Shown: positions 44,701 to 57,670, counted from the stretch's first letter. The stretch: DNA of 64,000 bases from Tetrastigma voinierianum (GCA_016808115.1 JAEQBH010004666.1:1-64000); one strand, 5' to 3'. Notes: generated by a model not told the origin, from the letters alone. A program made the numbers and translations.

Positions 44701-46321
44701 ATTAAACAAGAACACCTATATATTATAGCATTAGGCAGTATATATATAACTGTTTGTACACAATGGACTTGTGTTTCCCTACAATTACTGTTATCAATGT
44801 AGTAATTAGAGCCACCACAAATACTTCTTGAAATTTAGTCCTTCCGAAAGAGATCCAACAAGAAACATGTTCCACACTTCCTTATCCAAATCTTACACGT
44901 ATCTTAATTAAGCATAAAGATCTCTCTCATCCTTCCACCTATACAACCATTGCACATGTGGTCTTAAACAAGAAACAAACATATTACCTTATCCAAATCT
45001 ACACATGAGCTCTCATTTGATGCCAACAAGGTCTATTCGTTTATGGCACCACAAACATAAACACATGGTTATTATAAATATCATTCTAGGTAACCCTATT
45101 CCGGTGATAGTGAAAAAAATGCGGCTTCATCAATTCCCATGGATGTGCAGGCAGATACCGTCGATCACTTAAAATCTCAAGCAGATTTTCTTCACATCTT
45201 TGGCTAATTTATCATTTTTGTTACACGAATCACACCAGATCTTGAGCTCCTGTACTCCCTTCACTACAAATTTAAACTTGTAATATAAATTTAAACTTTC
45301 TAAGCGTGACTTCTAACTATATAAAATAAATTTTTATACTAAAAATACCTATTTTTGTCTACAACATTTTTTATTTATAAGAAAAGTTTAACGTTTTTTT
45401 TTTTTATCGATAATACTAAGAAAGATCGACAATACCAAATTAAGACTAATGTTACAACCTTCTCAACTGAGTCACCGTTTGCTAAACAGTAACACCCCAT
45501 ATTATAGTGGGGGTTAGGCATATATATATAACTGTTTCAGGCCAATAATGGACTTTAAAGTTTCACAATTACTGTTATCATCGTAGTAATTAGAGCCACC
45601 ACAACACTTCTTGAAATTTAGTCCTTCTCCGAAAGAGATCCAACAAGAAACATGTTCCATACTTCCTTATCCAAATCTTACATGCTGGGCCTTAATTAAG
45701 TACAAAGATCTCTCTTCTCTATCCTTCCACCTATACAACCATTGCACACGCATTCCAAAATGTGTTAAAACATACACACCTCCTATCCAAATCTGACACA
45801 TGAGCTCTCATTTGATGCAAACAAGGTCTATTCGTTTATGGCACCACAAAACATAAACACACGGTTATTATAAATATCATTCTAGGTAACCCTATTCCAG
45901 TGATAAGGAAAAAGGTTTGGGCCACCATTCCATTGGACAGAGATACCGTCGAATCACTTAAAATCAAGCAGATTTTCATCTTGGGCTAGAATTTATCATT
46001 GTCAAGCAGACTAATCCACACTGATCTTGAGCTCTTGTAGCTCCTTCACTACAAATTTAAACTTGTAATATAAATTTTAAACTTTCTAAGCGTGACTTCT
46101 AACTATATAAAAATAAATTTATACTTGAAAATACCTATTTTTGTTCACAGTTTATTTTTTATTACAAGAAAAACGTTTTTTTTATTGATAAGCACCAAGA
46201 GCATTGACAATACCAAATGGCACTAATGTTAAAACTTCAACTGAGTCTGTCGGTTAAACAGTAACTGGTATATAATAGTGGGGGTTAGGCAAGATATGGT
46301 ATAACCCGTTTGTACACAATG
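41748..46321. repeat. tandem array of a unit of about 770 bp, six copies
   Basis: ACTTCTTGAAATTT begins units at 41748, 42498, 43268, 44053, 44823 and 45606 (steps 750, 770, 785, 770, 783). Each unit goes on with GAAAGAGATCCAACAAGAAA, TTATCCAAATCTTACA, TTATTATAAATATCATCC, CACTACAAATTTAAACT, AGCATTGACAATGCCAAATG, AACTGAGTC, a TATATATATAATTGTTTGTA word and CATTACTGTTATCATGG. The last unit is cut at about 46322 by an LTR fragment. No ORF runs through the unit. Copies are 80-90% alike by eye, mostly differing by small indels. Confidence 0.93.
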
Positions 46322-47555
46322 GAAAGTCAGTTTACGTAGAGAGGCCTACGCGCGCGACCCGGTTTTAGGAAGCCACAAACTCGGTATGATTTATCTATCG
46401 CCACTTTTATTGTGCCGCTATAACGCTTTATGGCTTTCAGCCGAACTATCAAAGTTGACGGTCTCGCAATCCTCGTGGATCAATTGTTAGAAATTTTAGC
46501 TATTGACACCCATGGACTCAGCACAGGCTGTTTGGGTATTTACTTCATAAATTTATTATAAATCATGTTATTTGTATAAGTCCGAAATGGTTACAGAATT
46601 CGGTTCACAAAGCAACCGATGATTGGTGATTTGCCGAGAACAATAACCTCGGGTTTCACCGCTCATGACAAGGGTCACAAAATATTTTTACAAATAACGC
46701 GTTTACTAAGAATCTGCTCGACCAGTTTCGTTGCTTGATAATTAGCCCAAGTGAGCTAATTCTTTGGTGTAATGAATTGTGAAATTGTTACTTATTACGT
46801 TTCATGATTTAAATTATTAATATATGATATTATATATTTATACGCTATATATAATTTGTATTTAATTTGTATCACATTCCATATGACTTCAAAACTGTAA
46901 CAATAGAAGTAAGCGCATGAGGTGATTCTTGAGAGAATGGTTTCTGAGGGACTAACAATAAATAATTATCTGAGGGTAGTCCATATAAAATATCAATCGT
47001 CTGAGTCGGCCCAATTGATATACATCTGAGAGAAATTCACTAAATATACATCGGAGTCGGTCAAATACTTATATCTGAGGGTCGTTCATAAATAAAAACA
47101 AAACATATTTGTTAAAAATAACGCTTCTCATACGCGCTGCGCAGTCACGAGGAGTCGCGGCGACCGTGGACATGAGTCGAAACACGCATTATCCGCAGTG
47201 ATCACCATTTACCTGAACGTTCGCTTTACACGAGCATCGCATACGCACTAGCCGAGAAGAAATTCATTTGCATGATTCCACTAATGAACACAAACACCAC
47301 GAGGGAACATATATTTTAGGTATATGAGCAGACGAGACACGCCTGGGCGCGGCTATAAGAAAAGTTCTGGCCATGGCTTTGCTATCATTATGTATACATG
47401 TATTAGAATTCTAAAATTTTAATATAGGTTGTATATGAGTCATTTATTAACTCTTGAAACTATTGGATATAATTGGATACAAATATTGTGATTAGTATTG
47501 GTTTATGGGCCCAAGAGGCCGTCTTTACTCATGTGATTGATGTCAGACATACGCA
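46322..47555 (+). mobile_element. truncated gypsy LTR, plus orientation (family related to the chromovirus LTR)
   Basis: The block reads as the reverse complement of the chromovirus-type LTR: AGAGGCCTACGCG, then AATTAGCCCAAGTGAGCTAATT, ATATGACTTC, CAATCGTCTGAGTCGG and, near its end, GGGCCCAAGAGGCCG. Both ends of the LTR are missing. It cuts the sixth unit of the 770-bp array. Confidence 0.75.
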
Positions 47556-48779
47556 TGATCCCGCAGTAGCCCCGCACAGCGAGATTCTCGCGCGATTTTC
47601 TACGAAAGAATACCTGTCACCCGACATTCACGAATAAGTTCATAAGCATCCGGTGAGCCAATCTGACTCTCGGATTCACATAGCTGATTTGGCATTACAA
47701 GAATTTGCATTTCAATTTGAATACACACGCAGTTTCTCTTCTAAGAGAATATCAATAATGAATAATGAATAATAATAATAATAAAAATAATAATAATAAC
47801 TGCCATGGTTTCAGAAAATTATATCTTTTTTTTTAGTAAAATGGATGCCAGAATAGATTTTTTATTTTTTTATTACATTATAAATCATATAATTTATAAA
47901 TAAACACATATTAGATAACAAAAAATTCAGCATCAACAGTAATATTACAAATACCACGCATATTGTTAGGTCTCAAAAATAGAGCCTGAGTACTGGCCCA
48001 GCCCAACCTAAATTTCGAATTGTAGGCTTTGAGGCCCACCCATAAGTTCATCCTTAGGCCCGCCCATAAGCCGGCATTTAGGCCTACCTTGATAGGCCCA
48101 TCACCCACTATTCCTATGTTATTATTTTAAAATACATTGTGTAACTCTATATAATATGTATTTTGTTAAAAGTTTATTATATATGTATAATTTAGTTGGT
48201 ATATTAAATTTTAAGCAAAAGGAAGGGGATTAAAATTAAAAATATATATATAGTTTTAACCATTAAATATGTGATAGATATTATCTTAACTGTTTATTTA
48301 AATACTACCATTTGTCATTGATGTTGTAAATATCAATCACGGAACCCACTTGTTTTCTCTGTTGTTGTAAATCTTCATTGATCATTTGTTCTCTCATTTA
48401 AATTTGATTATGTGGCTGGCATGTTAGAATGTGTTATGACATGTCCCCATACAAATTGACCACATGAAAGATAAGCGGTCCATTTATAAACACCATCCAA
48501 TTGGCCCACCATGAAAGAAAAAATTGGGCCAATAAATCAACGGCCCAACAAGTTTAAATTTTTCCTTTTCAAATACTTGACCAACCCAAAATTTTCTTAT
48601 TTGTGCATCTATCTTCAAAGGACTAGGTCGGTCGCTAAATGTGAGAAACGGAAAATAACGATTCAGTTCAAATCGGGCCAATAAGTATATTGACCGTCAA
48701 CGGGCCTGGCTTTGCATATTATAAAGGTCTATGGTCTAATCCATAGGTCTTGTATTAGGCAGTCTTGTTGAACCTAGAA
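47556..48779. other. AT-rich spacer with a GGGCC-rich repeat (47890-48190)
   Basis: At 47985-48120 GGCCCA/TAGGCC words are dense, followed by TATGTTATTATTTTAAAATA. The same pattern lies in reverse complement at 61325-61560. Such GGGCC-rich ends next to an AT-rich core are seen in plant hAT-type non-autonomous elements; that class is only a guess. The rest of the stretch holds nothing I can name. Confidence 0.4.
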
Positions 48780-49376
48780 CGGGTAGATCAAAAATTAAAA
48801 CGAAATTTTTTTATTCTAAACCGTCTATCTAGCATAATATTTAATGCACCAACTGAAACCCGGTAGTACCCAATTTTTCTCAAAAGCGTAAACAAGAATT
48901 TTAATTATCCAAAATTTAGAACCTGATTGACAAAACTGGATTACAATAAGCAAATTGGTCTTCACAAATCTAATGACTCAAGTTTAATAAATTCCTAAGA
49001 TAGTCGAATATTTTACTACTTCAGGATAAATCGTCGATTGTGGACTAGATTTTTACTTAAAAATCTCTAAGTTTAAAATGGCGTGATAAAGTTCATTTAA
49101 GAATTTAAATGAAAAGAAATAAATGGGCGTAAAACCGATTCGAATGGTATAATACGAACCAAAGATTCAAATGATAATAATAATAAATATTAATAATAAT
49201 AATATAATAATATTATAAAAATAATAAAAGTCAAAAAGCAGGATGCAAGAGGCATTTTCGTCTGACGGGAAGAGAGAGGCCTGAGATATTTTATTATTTT
49301 TCTTTCTTTTTTTTTTTCGTGAGGTTTTCGCTTCTGACCAAGCGCAAAGTCGACATACGACGAGAGCTACGTGCGA
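48780..49376 (+). mobile_element. 5' half of a plus-strand gypsy LTR, split by the chromovirus
   Basis: The end of this stretch (A/T-rich, then GAGAGAG, a T-rich run, then ATACGACGAGAGCTACG) is collinear with 62930-63140 (same order, GCGACGAGGCTACGG). The matching continuation lies at 59682 on the far side of the chromovirus. The left limit is uncertain. Confidence 0.5.
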
Positions 49377-51366
49377 TGTGGCGCCCAATCTCGGGTCCGT
49401 GACTACCGCCAACTCGCTGAATACGAGTGGATGTCGTTCATCTGACGCTCACTTCAGAAAACCCGTGTAGTCTCCTTGAAAGGAGCTCTACCCAAATACA
49501 ACACCCGCATGAAACCTGTCCTAAGAAGTCCAATATAACCACAATGATAACATGATAAAACTATTCGGGGCCCATACTACGATATCCATAAAAACATACC
49601 AACTATGAATCCACTATATCCAACAGTTCTAAGAGTTCAAATGTTTTACTCTTATACAACATATATTAAAATACACGAATTCTAATACATGTAAACATCA
49701 TCAAAGCCACACTCCGGCCTTCTTCAAAATCCGCCTCAGGATCAGCCGTCCTCGCACGCCCCGCACCAGAACAAGATCCCCGACAGCAGTGAGCCAATGC
49801 CCGCAGTGAAATCCGCCCTAAGTGGGCCACTTCACCACCTGGGCACAAGAACGCTCCAACTTAAACACATATTCAAGCAAATGTATGATCCTACTTGAAT
49901 GTCTACATGACCAACTCATATCTCGAGTCCTCACCGACTCTTTCACACTCGCCTAAGCCTCGTATGAAAATTGTTGTTTTATTAGTGGACAACCTCCGAC
50001 GAGTATATATCAATCCGGCCGCCCGACGATTGATATATTAACTTGCTCGTGGACTACCTCCCGATGAATATCAATCAGCCGCCCGACGATTGATACTTTT
50101 AATTGACTACCCTCCGATAATTACTAATATTAGACAACCCTCCTCAACCGTCTCTTCTAGGACTCATCTCATACACCTACCCTATAGTCCTAGGGTGTTC
50201 TAAAGGCATATGGAATGCATGTATGCCAATTCCAATACGCTTAATCTACATATAAATATATATAAACATGCATATATTTAGAAACATTCAATTCACACAA
50301 TCATGTCAGCGTAATTCATTCATTCATCAAAATTAGCTCACTCAAGCACGTATCAAAACACGAAAGCAATTTAATTTAAATCACTGACCAAACACATATT
50401 TTCACAAAAATATATATTTAGAACATCGTTTCGAACAAGAAACCCTGTGCCATCGTCTTTCAAAGCACAATTTATCTGGGCTCACTTTATGAACTCTGCC
50501 TCACGGCCATTTTCGGCCTCACACAAACCAATACATGATTTATTATACAAAAACACAATTTATCCACCAACTCAGCCATGGACAATCACTGACCGCCTCC
50601 ATGGCTTCAAAATCATATCAATCTCAATCCTGCTCGAGACAGATCAAACCCGCCTGCTCTAAGGCCCCTCAAACTAACCAAACATTAATATAAGACAAAC
50701 CAGAAGACAAAACCTACAGGAACCTCACCTCTCTGAGCTTTTTCTAAAACTCACAACCGGTGTCCATGCGTAGCCCCTCCGCGAGAGCAAGCTTCCTCCC
50801 TTTGTCCCGGTAAGTGATCAACACGGCCTGGATTACATTGCAAACTTGTATATGAAGACACTCTCTCTAGAAAATGAAAGCAAAAACCTTCTGTCCTTTC
50901 TCCCTTTCTTTTCCTTCATCTCCACGTTTTCTCCCTTTTGATAAAAGCGAAGAGGACAATCGTTTCACTATTTTGTATTTCCTCTATTGAACCAATTTCT
51001 ATAATGACATCTATGTCCTTCTTTCCCGCTTTTGACATTCCCAGATTATTCCCGGCCGGTCCATTTTCATTATTTCTACCATGTTCACTTATGGCACATG
51101 AGTACGTGTTATATGTGACTTCTGCCGCATCGTGTCTGCTTTACAAGACCAAACTCTATGCCTCGAAAAACGTGTAAATTTCGACTGTCTCGGAATTCGA
51201 CGAAATTTTACGTGCTAGCTAGATTTCGCGAGACAATTCCAACGGTGCAATCCGTTTTGTCACCCGAGATCTAGAGAATAAATTAAGGATTTTTAACCGA
51301 AATTAACAATTTTATAATATAAATTACGATTTTACCCTTTTTCCGTAATTGGAATTTCGTCTTACA
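49377..51366 (-). repeat. chromovirus 3' LTR
   Basis: Collinear with 57674-59681 and with the solo LTR at 34623-36556. The middle carries CGACGATTGATAT repeats about 75 bp apart (near 50025 and 50090), seen in the other copies too. Confidence 0.93.
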
Positions 51367-51382
51367 TTCTCCCCTCTAAAGG
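51367..51382 (-). other. chromovirus polypurine tract
   Basis: CCTTTAGAGGGGAGAA on the minus strand directly before the TGTAAGAC of the 3' LTR. Confidence 0.85.
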
Positions 51383-51415
51383 AATTTCGTCCACCGATAA
51401 TCATAAATACTACAT

Positions 51416-52860
51416 TTATACGCAACGCGCACTTCTACCCTCGTACTTTAAACAATCATTTAAATCTAAACGACTAAACCACGCACTCATCCCTAAACAG
51501 AAGGACAAAAATCTCGCATCGTGTCCTCCTCGCGCTCCCACGCATCCCTCCACCCATAAAGGCCTCCATAGCACTCTCACTAGCCTCACTGGGTCTTGCA
51601 TCTCAAAACCTGATCACGGCTATCAACAATGCACACTGGTCCCTCCTCGAAGGTCCCATCCGTGTCAACCTCAATCTGTCCCTAATCCACCACATGAGCA
51701 GGATCTGGAGTATATCTTCAGAACATGGAGACGTGAAACACCTCGTGGACACCGACACATGTCGGGCAGAATCGCCAACCTAGTGACGCACAAAGGCCTA
51801 TCCTCTCGAGCACCTCGAAAGCGTCAACGAATCCCTCGCGATAGCTTCCCACGTCGTTTAACCCGACCCACTTCCCTCTTAGGTATCATCACCTTAAAGA
51901 AGACGTGATCCAACCTCGAACTCTAAGGGTCGACATCGCACATTCAGATAGACTTCTACTCGAAACGCGAAGACGTCATTGTCAGATCGCTTCACTCCTG
52001 AGGTGTTCTGAATCGCCTCAGACCAGCTGGATTGAGCCTCTCCCACCTCGGTCCAACATAATGGCGACCAGATATTCTCCATATAGTGCCTCATACTGCC
52101 ATCTCGTATACTCGCCGATAATCGTTGTTGTAAGCGCATTCCACTAAGGGGCAAATACCTGGGGCCATTTATGATCCAGACGCATGTCAGTAGGCATGTC
52201 CTCTTAACACTTCGTGATAGTCCCTCTCAGACTCGAATTTCATCTATCTAAGGGTGGAACGCCAGATCATAGTCACCATGTGCCCATAGCCTCGGGAAAC
52301 TCTTCCAAAAGTGCGTCAGAACTCGTGTCCCTATCCGACACTATGGATATGGGCATCCATGTAGCCGGACTATCTCTCGAATGTACAACCTGCAAAATCT
52401 CTCCAAGGCGGCGTCATCCGACGGCTAGGAAAATGTGCTGACTTCGCGAGCCTGGGCCCACTATCACCCATACCGCTGGCCATGATCTCCGTCGTCCGCG
52501 CGTGCGTGCGGGTCACAAAGTCCATCTGACGCGCTTCCCACTTCCACTCAGCCACCTTCAATGGCTGAAGTAGCCCTGTTGACACGTGAGACATCATCGA
52601 ACAAAGTCCCCTACATGTCTCTTCATCCCACTCCAGTAATCGGGCGACTTAAGGTCTGGGTACATCTTCGTGCCACCCGGAGCGCACCGACAAATCGGTG
52701 AGCAAGGTGAAACTCCCGAGAATCTCCCTCTCTCAAATCGGGCCAACCGGGGAAATCCACTACCCGTCCCTATATCGAAGACTACCATCCGCGTGAACGG
52801 TCCACCGCCACCTGCACCGAATTTAATTTGGCCCCCGATGGACATTATTCAAGGCCATGC
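51416..52860 (-). pseudogene. chromovirus integrase with chromodomain-like tail
   Basis: From 52845 down: PGGTKMYPDLKSPDYWSGMK is the segment before the zinc-binding Cys pair, EWKWEARQMDFVT (about 52545-52505) holds the first catalytic Asp, KSAHF follows, then RSPLCWTEVGEA near 52060 and RPLEFEVG near 51910 close the core. At 51640-51480 DQVLRCKT, RVLWR and WEREEDTMRDFCP form the chromodomain-like end. In relatives this tail may steer insertion to certain chromatin. Frameshifts cut the gene into at least five pieces. Confidence 0.88.
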
Positions 52861-53400
52861 CACCTGAGTCAATCACTCGCGCACGTAGGCCAGCAGCTAC
52901 CAAACTCCCCTAAGGTACTCGAGTCCGTCACAGATCGTATCTCAACCGTCCTACGCTTCCCGAGTATCCGCCACTCCCGGTAGAAGCTATACTAGCCACG
53001 CCCTGACTTTCACTACGAGATTACCACTACATTTGCTCTTGCACGGGATGGTAATGCAAAAACAGTCATAATCCTCTAGAACTTCATCCATCCGCTGCCT
53101 CATCGAGGTCCCGCTTGCGTGAAAATATACTTCGACTTTTGTCTGGAGCATACCTCGAACTCCCGCCAGGCGGGCGCCAAAATCTTCAAGGCGAAGACCA
53201 CGCGCCGCCAACCTGCCGTGCGGGGTAACCGCCCTCGTGATTCTTCAACCGGGGCGAGAACCATAAGCCAATACCTCCGATCGCACCAAAACACATCCTA
53301 ATCCGAATTCCTCGAGGCATCACATAATACACTATGTAATTTGTCCCTCTGCCCGACTACTGGCGATGGGAGTCATGTCTCCTCTTTCAACTCGAATGCT
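52861..53400 (-). pseudogene. chromovirus RNase H, degraded
   Basis: Position between RT and integrase assigns it. The end of the RT/RNase H connection (VKFDW, about 53424-53410) leads into it, but clear RNase H motifs are not readable in one frame. Confidence 0.5.
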
Positions 53401-54170
53401 CTCCTCAGACGGCCATCCCAATCAAACTTGACCTCCTTCCGGGTCAACCTAGTCATAGGTGCTGCTATCCTGGAGAAATCCTCAATGAATCTCCTGTAAT
53501 ACCCAGCCAATCCCAAGAAACTATGTATCTCGAAGACTGACTTCGGCCTCTCCCAACTCATCACTGCCTCGACCTTCTCTGGGTCGACTGACACTCCTGA
53601 TGCTGACACCACATGTCCCAAAATCTCACCCCAAGAATGTAACTCACACTTACTCAACTCGCGTACAAATTGATGGTCTCAACAACCGTAAAACAATCCT
53701 CAAGTGATACTTCATGCTCCACTCACCGGGAGTATATCAAGATGTCATCCACGAAGACTACGCACAAACTGATCTTAAATAGGCTCACATCCTACGCATG
53801 AGATCCATGAATGCCGCCATGACTACTAATTCAAAGGGCAACACCAGAACCTAAAGTGCCCATAATCGCCCCAAACGCCTTAGGAATATCCAATCCCTAA
53901 CCCTCAAATTGATGGTAAATCCGCCATGGTTATTCATCTTCGAGTAGACTCGCTTCCTTCAATCGACAAATAAATCGCCAATCCCTGCAATGGGTACCGA
54001 TTTGATCGTAACCCCGCTCAACTCGTTCTGTAGTCACGCACGCTTGAAGGGTCTTGTCCTTCTTCTTCGCAAACAGAACCGAGCGCCCATGGTGAAGTGC
54101 TCGGTCTAATGAACCCTCGGGTCTAATAGCCTGCAATCGACTCTCGAGTTCCCGTAACTCAACTGTGCCA
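53373..54170 (-). pseudogene. chromovirus reverse transcriptase
   Basis: VLFAKKKDKTL (about 54075-54043) is the N-terminal RT block (VLFVKKKDG.LR). The catalytic box reads FVDD at 53755-53744. Then an open piece at 53657-53373 gives KCELHSWGEILGHVVSASGV, DPEKVEAVMSWERPKSVFEI and SFLGLAGYYRRFIEDFSRIA, the typical chromovirus RT end. Conservation here is high, so the element may be fairly young. Confidence 0.92.
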
Positions 54171-54640
54171 TCCTATGCGGAGGAAGGAGATGTGGGGCGG
54201 AGTATCAGGTGTAACTCGATACCAAAGTCTACTACTCGTGGAGGCATCCAGAGCTCATCCTAAAAAACATCCACATACTCGCATACCACTGGCGTATCTA
54301 AGTCCGGTTTCTCCGCCCTCTGTAAGGCCTGGGCAAACAACCCGCCAACCGGTCCCTCGACACTGGACTCATGCTACCATTCCAGGCAAAATATCATGTT
54401 CGTCTCCCCCCAAAGACCACACGAGTACCGCCCCGCAGCGTAACCCTCCCCGCACTGGCCAATCGATAACTAATTTCGTAGTCGCCAACCAATCCATCCC
54501 CGTGATGACATCGAACTCGACATGTCCATGATCCTCAGTCCACCGTAAGTAGAGTCCCCCGAGATCTCCAAACAACTTTACATATCATCCCTATTCTCGC
54601 TCTAATCCCTAGGGGAGAACTCACATACAAAGGCTCCTAA
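54171..54640 (-). pseudogene. chromovirus aspartic protease
   Basis: EFDVITGMDWLATTKLVIDW (about 54520-54460) matches the DFDVILGMDWL block in the C-terminal half of chromovirus proteases. The active site upstream (near 54700, expected D-[ST]-G) is not readable in one frame. Confidence 0.82.
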
Positions 54641-54769
54641 GGTCTCAACCTAAGCTCCACCATCACAACCGATGCAAAGAATGAATGAATACGAAGCACC
54701 GTAATCAAATAACACTCTGAAATTCGCAGCGTAGATAGCAAAACGCACTTCGATGACCGGGCTGATTCG

Positions 54770-55760
54770 CTAACTCAGCCATGTGTGACTGCCAGACACG
54801 CCGACCCTGATGTCCCCGCCATGGCCCCATCCTCCGCCTACCCATACCGCCTCTCGCCCGCCCGTGAAATGCGCCCGCAGCCCCCCCGAACCGAGACTAG
54901 CCCTCCGCCTGCACTGCGCCGGAGGAATGCATCGCATCCCTCTCCGGTCCCAAGCATCGATCGGGACCTGATAAATCCCAAACCCCGATCCCCGCTCGGG
55001 GCAATCCTGCCCCAGCGTCTGTGTCACACAATGGTAGCACACCATCCGGCCCTACTGACCGCAACTCCTGACCGTCCTGGTCCCGACGGGCCGCGGACTC
55101 AGATCCCGCCGAACTATCTCTACCTCTTCCTCGAATCGGAGGAAGACTCGATCACCCTTCCTCTTGCCACTAACACTGTGATCCAGTGCTCCGACATCCT
55201 TCTATCTCTCTCTACGGTCGTGGTCGTCCCAACCATGGAATCCATATCCCGTAGGCGGTCCTACACTCCGGGCCCGACGGACAACTTCACCCATTCTCGA
55301 CCCTCCTCACCTTGGCCGCAGATCAAGGCCACGTAATCATCGCAATCTGCCAACTCGTGAATCTAGCCATAGTCCATCACGCTATCGCCGTTTCAAATCT
55401 CTAGAACTCCCCAGCCTTCGTATGCCTCGCAATCTCTGGAAAATACTTACCTATGAACAACTCCTGAAACTCTACCCATGTCATAACCTCTACGTCTCTA
55501 GAAGTCCTAACCCATCTCCACCATACCCGGGCCTTGCCCTCTAGCTGGAATGCAAACCTAACTCGATCCCCGGGTCAGACGAGGCAGATCTCCATAGCCC
55601 CAAGACATTCTCGATCTTCATAAATCACCATTCACATCTGATCTCCTCCTCAGGAATGCTCCAGATGATGTGCCCTAAACCTCCGGGAGGTTACTAGACC
55701 TTCCGACTACCGCCACGCCGTCTCAGGTGATAACAACCGCCGCAGAACACCTACAAATTT
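54770..55760 (-). pseudogene. gag: chromovirus gag with zinc knuckle
   Basis: The gag core is clear on the minus strand near 55560-55430: FQLEGKARVWWRWVRTSRDV and TWVEFQELFIGKYFPE match the retrotransposon gag domain (L...A..WW, TW..F...F..KYFP). A zinc knuckle start CYHC (about 55036) and DCPERG follow in the C-terminal part. Between them a Ser/Pro/Arg-rich linker has many frame changes. Gag forms the particle and packs RNA in working relatives. Confidence 0.88.
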
Positions 55761-57657
55761 CAAGAAAGGCATGCCGATCAAATACGGCAATGGGTCAAAC
55801 GCCTGCGGTGCTCTCGACTAAATGCTGCCTCGTGGACGCCCCCACGTCCCGTCCCTACTAGCCATCTACACCAATATGGTAGATTACCTTCAATGCAAGA
55901 TTCTAAGGCTCAAACACAAACTGACACTATTCATACACCGGAAAAAATTTCACACACCACGTAATTGTATTTATAGTAATTACAATATAAATATTCCATA
56001 TATTAAATCATACACAAGAAAATTTTTAAAAATTTCAGATTTCTTTATTTTTTATTTTTTGAAACCCCGGTGAATAAAGGTTTAAACAAAGCACTCCAAA
56101 CAAAGGTAATCGTCACCCAAAACTCGGGTTGCGCAATAAAGGCGCACACCCGTAACCTGTGTCGCGCATTAATCGCGCATGCGCGCGCTTTTCCGTGTCG
56201 TATGCCGTCATACAGACAAAGAAGTTGGTCACGCCTATTGTCGCGCATTAAACTGGGGCCGCAAAGTCGCCATTGGCGTGCACCGTCAGCCAGTACTGCT
56301 CTGTGTCGCGACCAAATCGATGTCGCGACCAGCCTCTTCTCTTCCCACAAAAACGCCCCTGTCATGACCAAAACCTTGGTCGCGACATCAAACCACAACA
56401 AGGCAGCCAGAATCACGTCGCGACATCAAATCGATGTCGCGACCTCAAAACGGGGTCGCGACATCGTTTCTCTCGCCTGCACCCTGCCGTGTCGTAACAC
56501 CAAACCAGTCGCACCCTCCCGAGATGCCTAACCTATGTCGCGACATCACCATGTTCGACATCGCTCGCCATAATGGGCTTTCCAGTCGCTGACGCCAAAA
56601 AACTGAGCTCGCGACCTCCCTTCATTAGAGCCAATAGTTTTTGTGTCGCGACCTCAAAATGGGGTCGCGACACCAAATCCCATAGGACGGCCAGACTCAG
56701 GTCGCGACATCAAATTGATGTCGCAACACCAAAGTCCGGGCTCCACCCCGCGACACCAAAACAGTCGGCTAAGCTGAGACTCCGCCGTCGTCTGTACCAG
56801 TCGCGACGCCACTTCCTGGTCGCTACCTCACGCCCAACCAAACCAAGTCGCGACCTCCATTCGATGTCGCGACCTCAAATTGGTCCTGACCTGCAACCCC
56901 TTTTTTTTTTTTTTTTTCAAAGTCCCCCAGTAGCCTTCCCTGCTACTCCTAAAGATGCGCAGCCTAACCCACGTATTTTCCCTCTCAATATAATTGGCAA
57001 GAAACATCCAAAGCCAGCACTAAATTTTTTTTTTTTTTTCATATATGCTACTGGAAAAATACCCCAAAAAAAAAATATTCATCATTTTTTTTTCCTTTCT
57101 CCCAACTATTGAAGACTAAAAAAATATACTCTATTTTTTTTCTTTTAATTCCGGAAAACGGTCCAGAATTTCCTCAAAGCCCCCTTATATAACACTAACC
57201 CTAGTGTTCCACCTCAAATTTATTAAAATTTGATTTCATTATCCAACAACTCAAATAAATTTATTAAAATTTATTTCTTTTATGTTCTTCCTCCAGTTTT
57301 ACTCACTGTAAAACTCCAAAATATTTTCTAACACACCTATGTGCTAATCATGCACACAAACCATCATAACATATCACAAACCATGTTATAAACATCATTC
57401 ACATAACACACAACTCATGTTATACACGCAACCACACATCAAACACCATGCATGCAGTGTTCTATACCTGTGATTTCCTAGGTAATCTCATACCTAATTC
57501 AACATCGAACTACACCTAGTGGTGATGTTCTTACTCGACTATGGCCTAAGCCCAAATCCTCAATTTCTAGGTTTCCATATACCTGGAGCTCTACATCGAA
57601 ACCACCCAAGTGGTGATGGATACCCCAAACAGAGCTCCTAGGTATTTGTATACCTAT
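55761..57657 (-). other. chromovirus 5' leader and gag start region
   Basis: Between the gag core and the PBS. The part at 56120-56890 is GC-rich with many GTCGCGAC words; 56895-57130 has T-rich runs; 57180-57650 is AT-rich with two copies of ACACCTAGTGGTGATG-like words near 57512 and 57600 (about 90 bp apart). ORFs on the plus strand here (Arg/Ser-rich) look accidental. Confidence 0.45.
56290..56890. repeat. cluster of GTCGCGAC palindromes with CATCAAAT spacers
   Basis: About 15 to 20 copies of GTCGCGAC or a one-base variant, often in the form GTCGCGACATCAAAT or GTCGCGACCTCAAAA, and often as facing pairs such as GACATCAAATCGATGTC (56424-56440). CpG density is far above that of the surrounding DNA. 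Confidence 0.85.
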
Positions 57658-57670
57658 GCTCACGATACCA
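57658..57670 (-). other. chromovirus primer binding site (initiator Met tRNA type)
   Basis: TGGTATCGTGAGC on the minus strand, three bases behind the 5' LTR. Compared with TGGTATCAGAGC it has one inserted and one changed base. Confidence 0.75.

Noticed and set aside
41748..46321. CRISPR array
   Set aside because: Units of 770 bp without short repeat-spacer order, in plant DNA; an ordinary tandem array.
49167..49412. Minus ORF with a hydrophobic Ile/Leu/Tyr tail
   Set aside because: The tail is the complement of an AAT microsatellite-like run (49170-49230); no real protein.
54785..55336. Largest ORF of the window, 183 codons, plus strand
   Set aside because: It lies antisense to the chromovirus gag linker, whose minus-strand zinc knuckle and gag core are recognisable. 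The ORF has a Pro/Arg-rich sequence without a known motif.
56070..57112. Plus-strand ORFs with repeated VATS and SRHQIDVATS words
   Set aside because: The repetition comes from the GTCGCGAC palindromes in the leader; poly-Phe runs at the end come from T-tracts.
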